64,000 nt of DNA from Phenylobacterium sp. Root1290 (lineage in GTDB: Bacteria; Pseudomonadota; Alphaproteobacteria; Caulobacterales; Caulobacteraceae), in assembly GCF_001425305.1 (NCBI RefSeq), contig NZ_LMEE01000001.1, positions 694,646-758,645 on the forward strand. The letters run 5' to 3'. Shown here piece after piece: positions 63,556-64,000 of the stretch. Position numbers and translations under genes: made by a program. Position 1 is the first letter of the stretch. The number at the start of each line of letters is the position of its first letter. The notes beneath the pieces are model-generated. The model was not told where the DNA came from. It made no database searches and was given only the letters and a program-made list of their open reading frames with translations.

Positions 63556-64000
63556 CTCGCCTTAGGCCGAGCGGCCCCAGCGGCCGCGTCCTGGGCGGCG
63601 CCGCGGGCGAGATCCTCGGCGGCGTCATTGGTGCTGGCCCTGGCCCGCTTCGGCCGGGCGCCCACGGCGTGGCCGGCGAGCCCAAGGGTCTGGAGCGCGT
63701 CCTCGCCCTCTTCGCCGAAGACAGAGCGGACCCGCACCTCGCGTTGGGCCAGGGGGATCTCGAAGCCGCCGCTGCGAAGCGCATCCTCGATCGCCCAGGT
63801 ATAGGCGGCGTGGGTGGCGTTGGGGCGCTTGACCGCCTCCAGCGCGGGCCAGACCACCAGCTCGAACGACAGCCCGCTTTCGCCAAAGCCGATGAGCCAG
63901 ACCTGGGTCTTGCGGACCGAGGTGTCCTTCATCGTGAACGGAACCGCGTGGGCCGCGCGCAGCACCGCCTCGCGCACCGCCTCCTTGTCGACGCCGTAGG
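63552..64000 (-). CDS. MscS-type mechanosensitive channel, 3' part (5' end outside window)
   Basis: The open frame runs off the right edge. About 150 C-terminal residues are visible: YGVDKEAVREAVLRAAHAVP, FGESGLSFELVVWP, RPNATHAAYTWAIEDALRSGGFEIPLAQREVRVRS. These are the MscS beta-domain and C-terminal region that forms the cytoplasmic cage. An alanine-rich tail (about 110-149 of the visible part) is unusual. The pore helices lie beyond the window. Confidence 0.85.
   Translation of the reverse strand, partial: YGVDKEAVREAVLRAAHAVPFTMKDTSVRKTQVWLIGFGESGLSFELVVWPALEAVKRPNATHAAYTWAIEDALRSGGFEIPLAQREVRVRSVFGEEGEDALQTLGLAGHAVGARPKRARASTNDAAEDLARGAAQDAAAGAARPKAR

Overview
The window is high-GC DNA from an alphaproteobacterium, most likely of the order Caulobacterales (Caulobacter or Phenylobacterium type). 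The evidence is a Caulobacter-style flagellin locus (flaEY-like gene, two flagellins, flaG-like gene, flaF, flbT, FlmG-like TPR glycosyltransferases), a sigma-54 flagellin promoter with upstream FlbD-like enhancer dyads, alphaproteobacterial LexA boxes (GTTC-N7-GTTC) and a gyrA-coaD-cyclophilin-queA-tgt neighbourhood. About 69 protein genes, one tRNA and several regulatory sites are supported. No insertion sequence, CRISPR array or intact prophage was seen.

Layout. 1-2.7 kb: the 3' half of a circularly permuted ATP-grasp gene followed by alpha-E and transglutaminase genes. 2.7-5.9 kb (minus): sulfate ABC transporter cysT-cysW-cysA plus a GNAT acetyltransferase. 6.0-10 kb: fatty acid hydroxylase family protein, tRNA-Lys(TTT), a lipoprotein, and queA-tgt for queuosine tRNA modification. 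9.9-17.6 kb: two tandem membrane EEP phosphoesterases, an HD hydrolase, two cyclophilins, coaD and gyrA. 17.7-23.4 kb: sodC, a DUF885 hydrolase, an M20 amidohydrolase, ssb with a LexA box, and two envelope proteins of unknown function.

23.4-33.4 kb is the flagellin locus. On the minus strand are flbT-flaF, a terminator, enhancer dyads, a sigma-54 promoter, flagellin 2, the flaG-like gene, flagellin 1 and the flaEY-like gene. Diverging on the plus strand are two adjacent FlmG-like genes. Together these would make, modify, chaperone and regulate flagellin. 33.4-39.4 kb holds an acidic protein, a MoxR-type AAA ATPase, a lipoprotein, a universal stress protein and a compact HD/phosphatase/NUDIX-regulator operon.

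39.4-64 kb is an accessory metabolic stretch. It has two cytochromes P450, a DUF2946-TonB receptor-PepSY uptake cluster, a TetR regulator, a DHFR-like reductase, a sulfatase, LssY-C and aminotransferase genes, a nitroreductase, a wHTH regulator divergent from a response regulator, an MpaB-like oxygenase and a second fatty acid hydroxylase family protein. It continues with DedA, an orphan terminase-small-subunit-like gene under a perfect LexA-type box, a beta-barrel protein, a KAS III enzyme, DUF488 and the 3' end of an MscS-type channel gene.

Nothing in the window is clearly a complete unknown system. The strongest leads are the LexA-boxed double-repeat terminase-like gene, the paired FlmG paralogs, the ATP-grasp/alpha-E/transglutaminase operon, and the HD/PTP/NUDIX operon.
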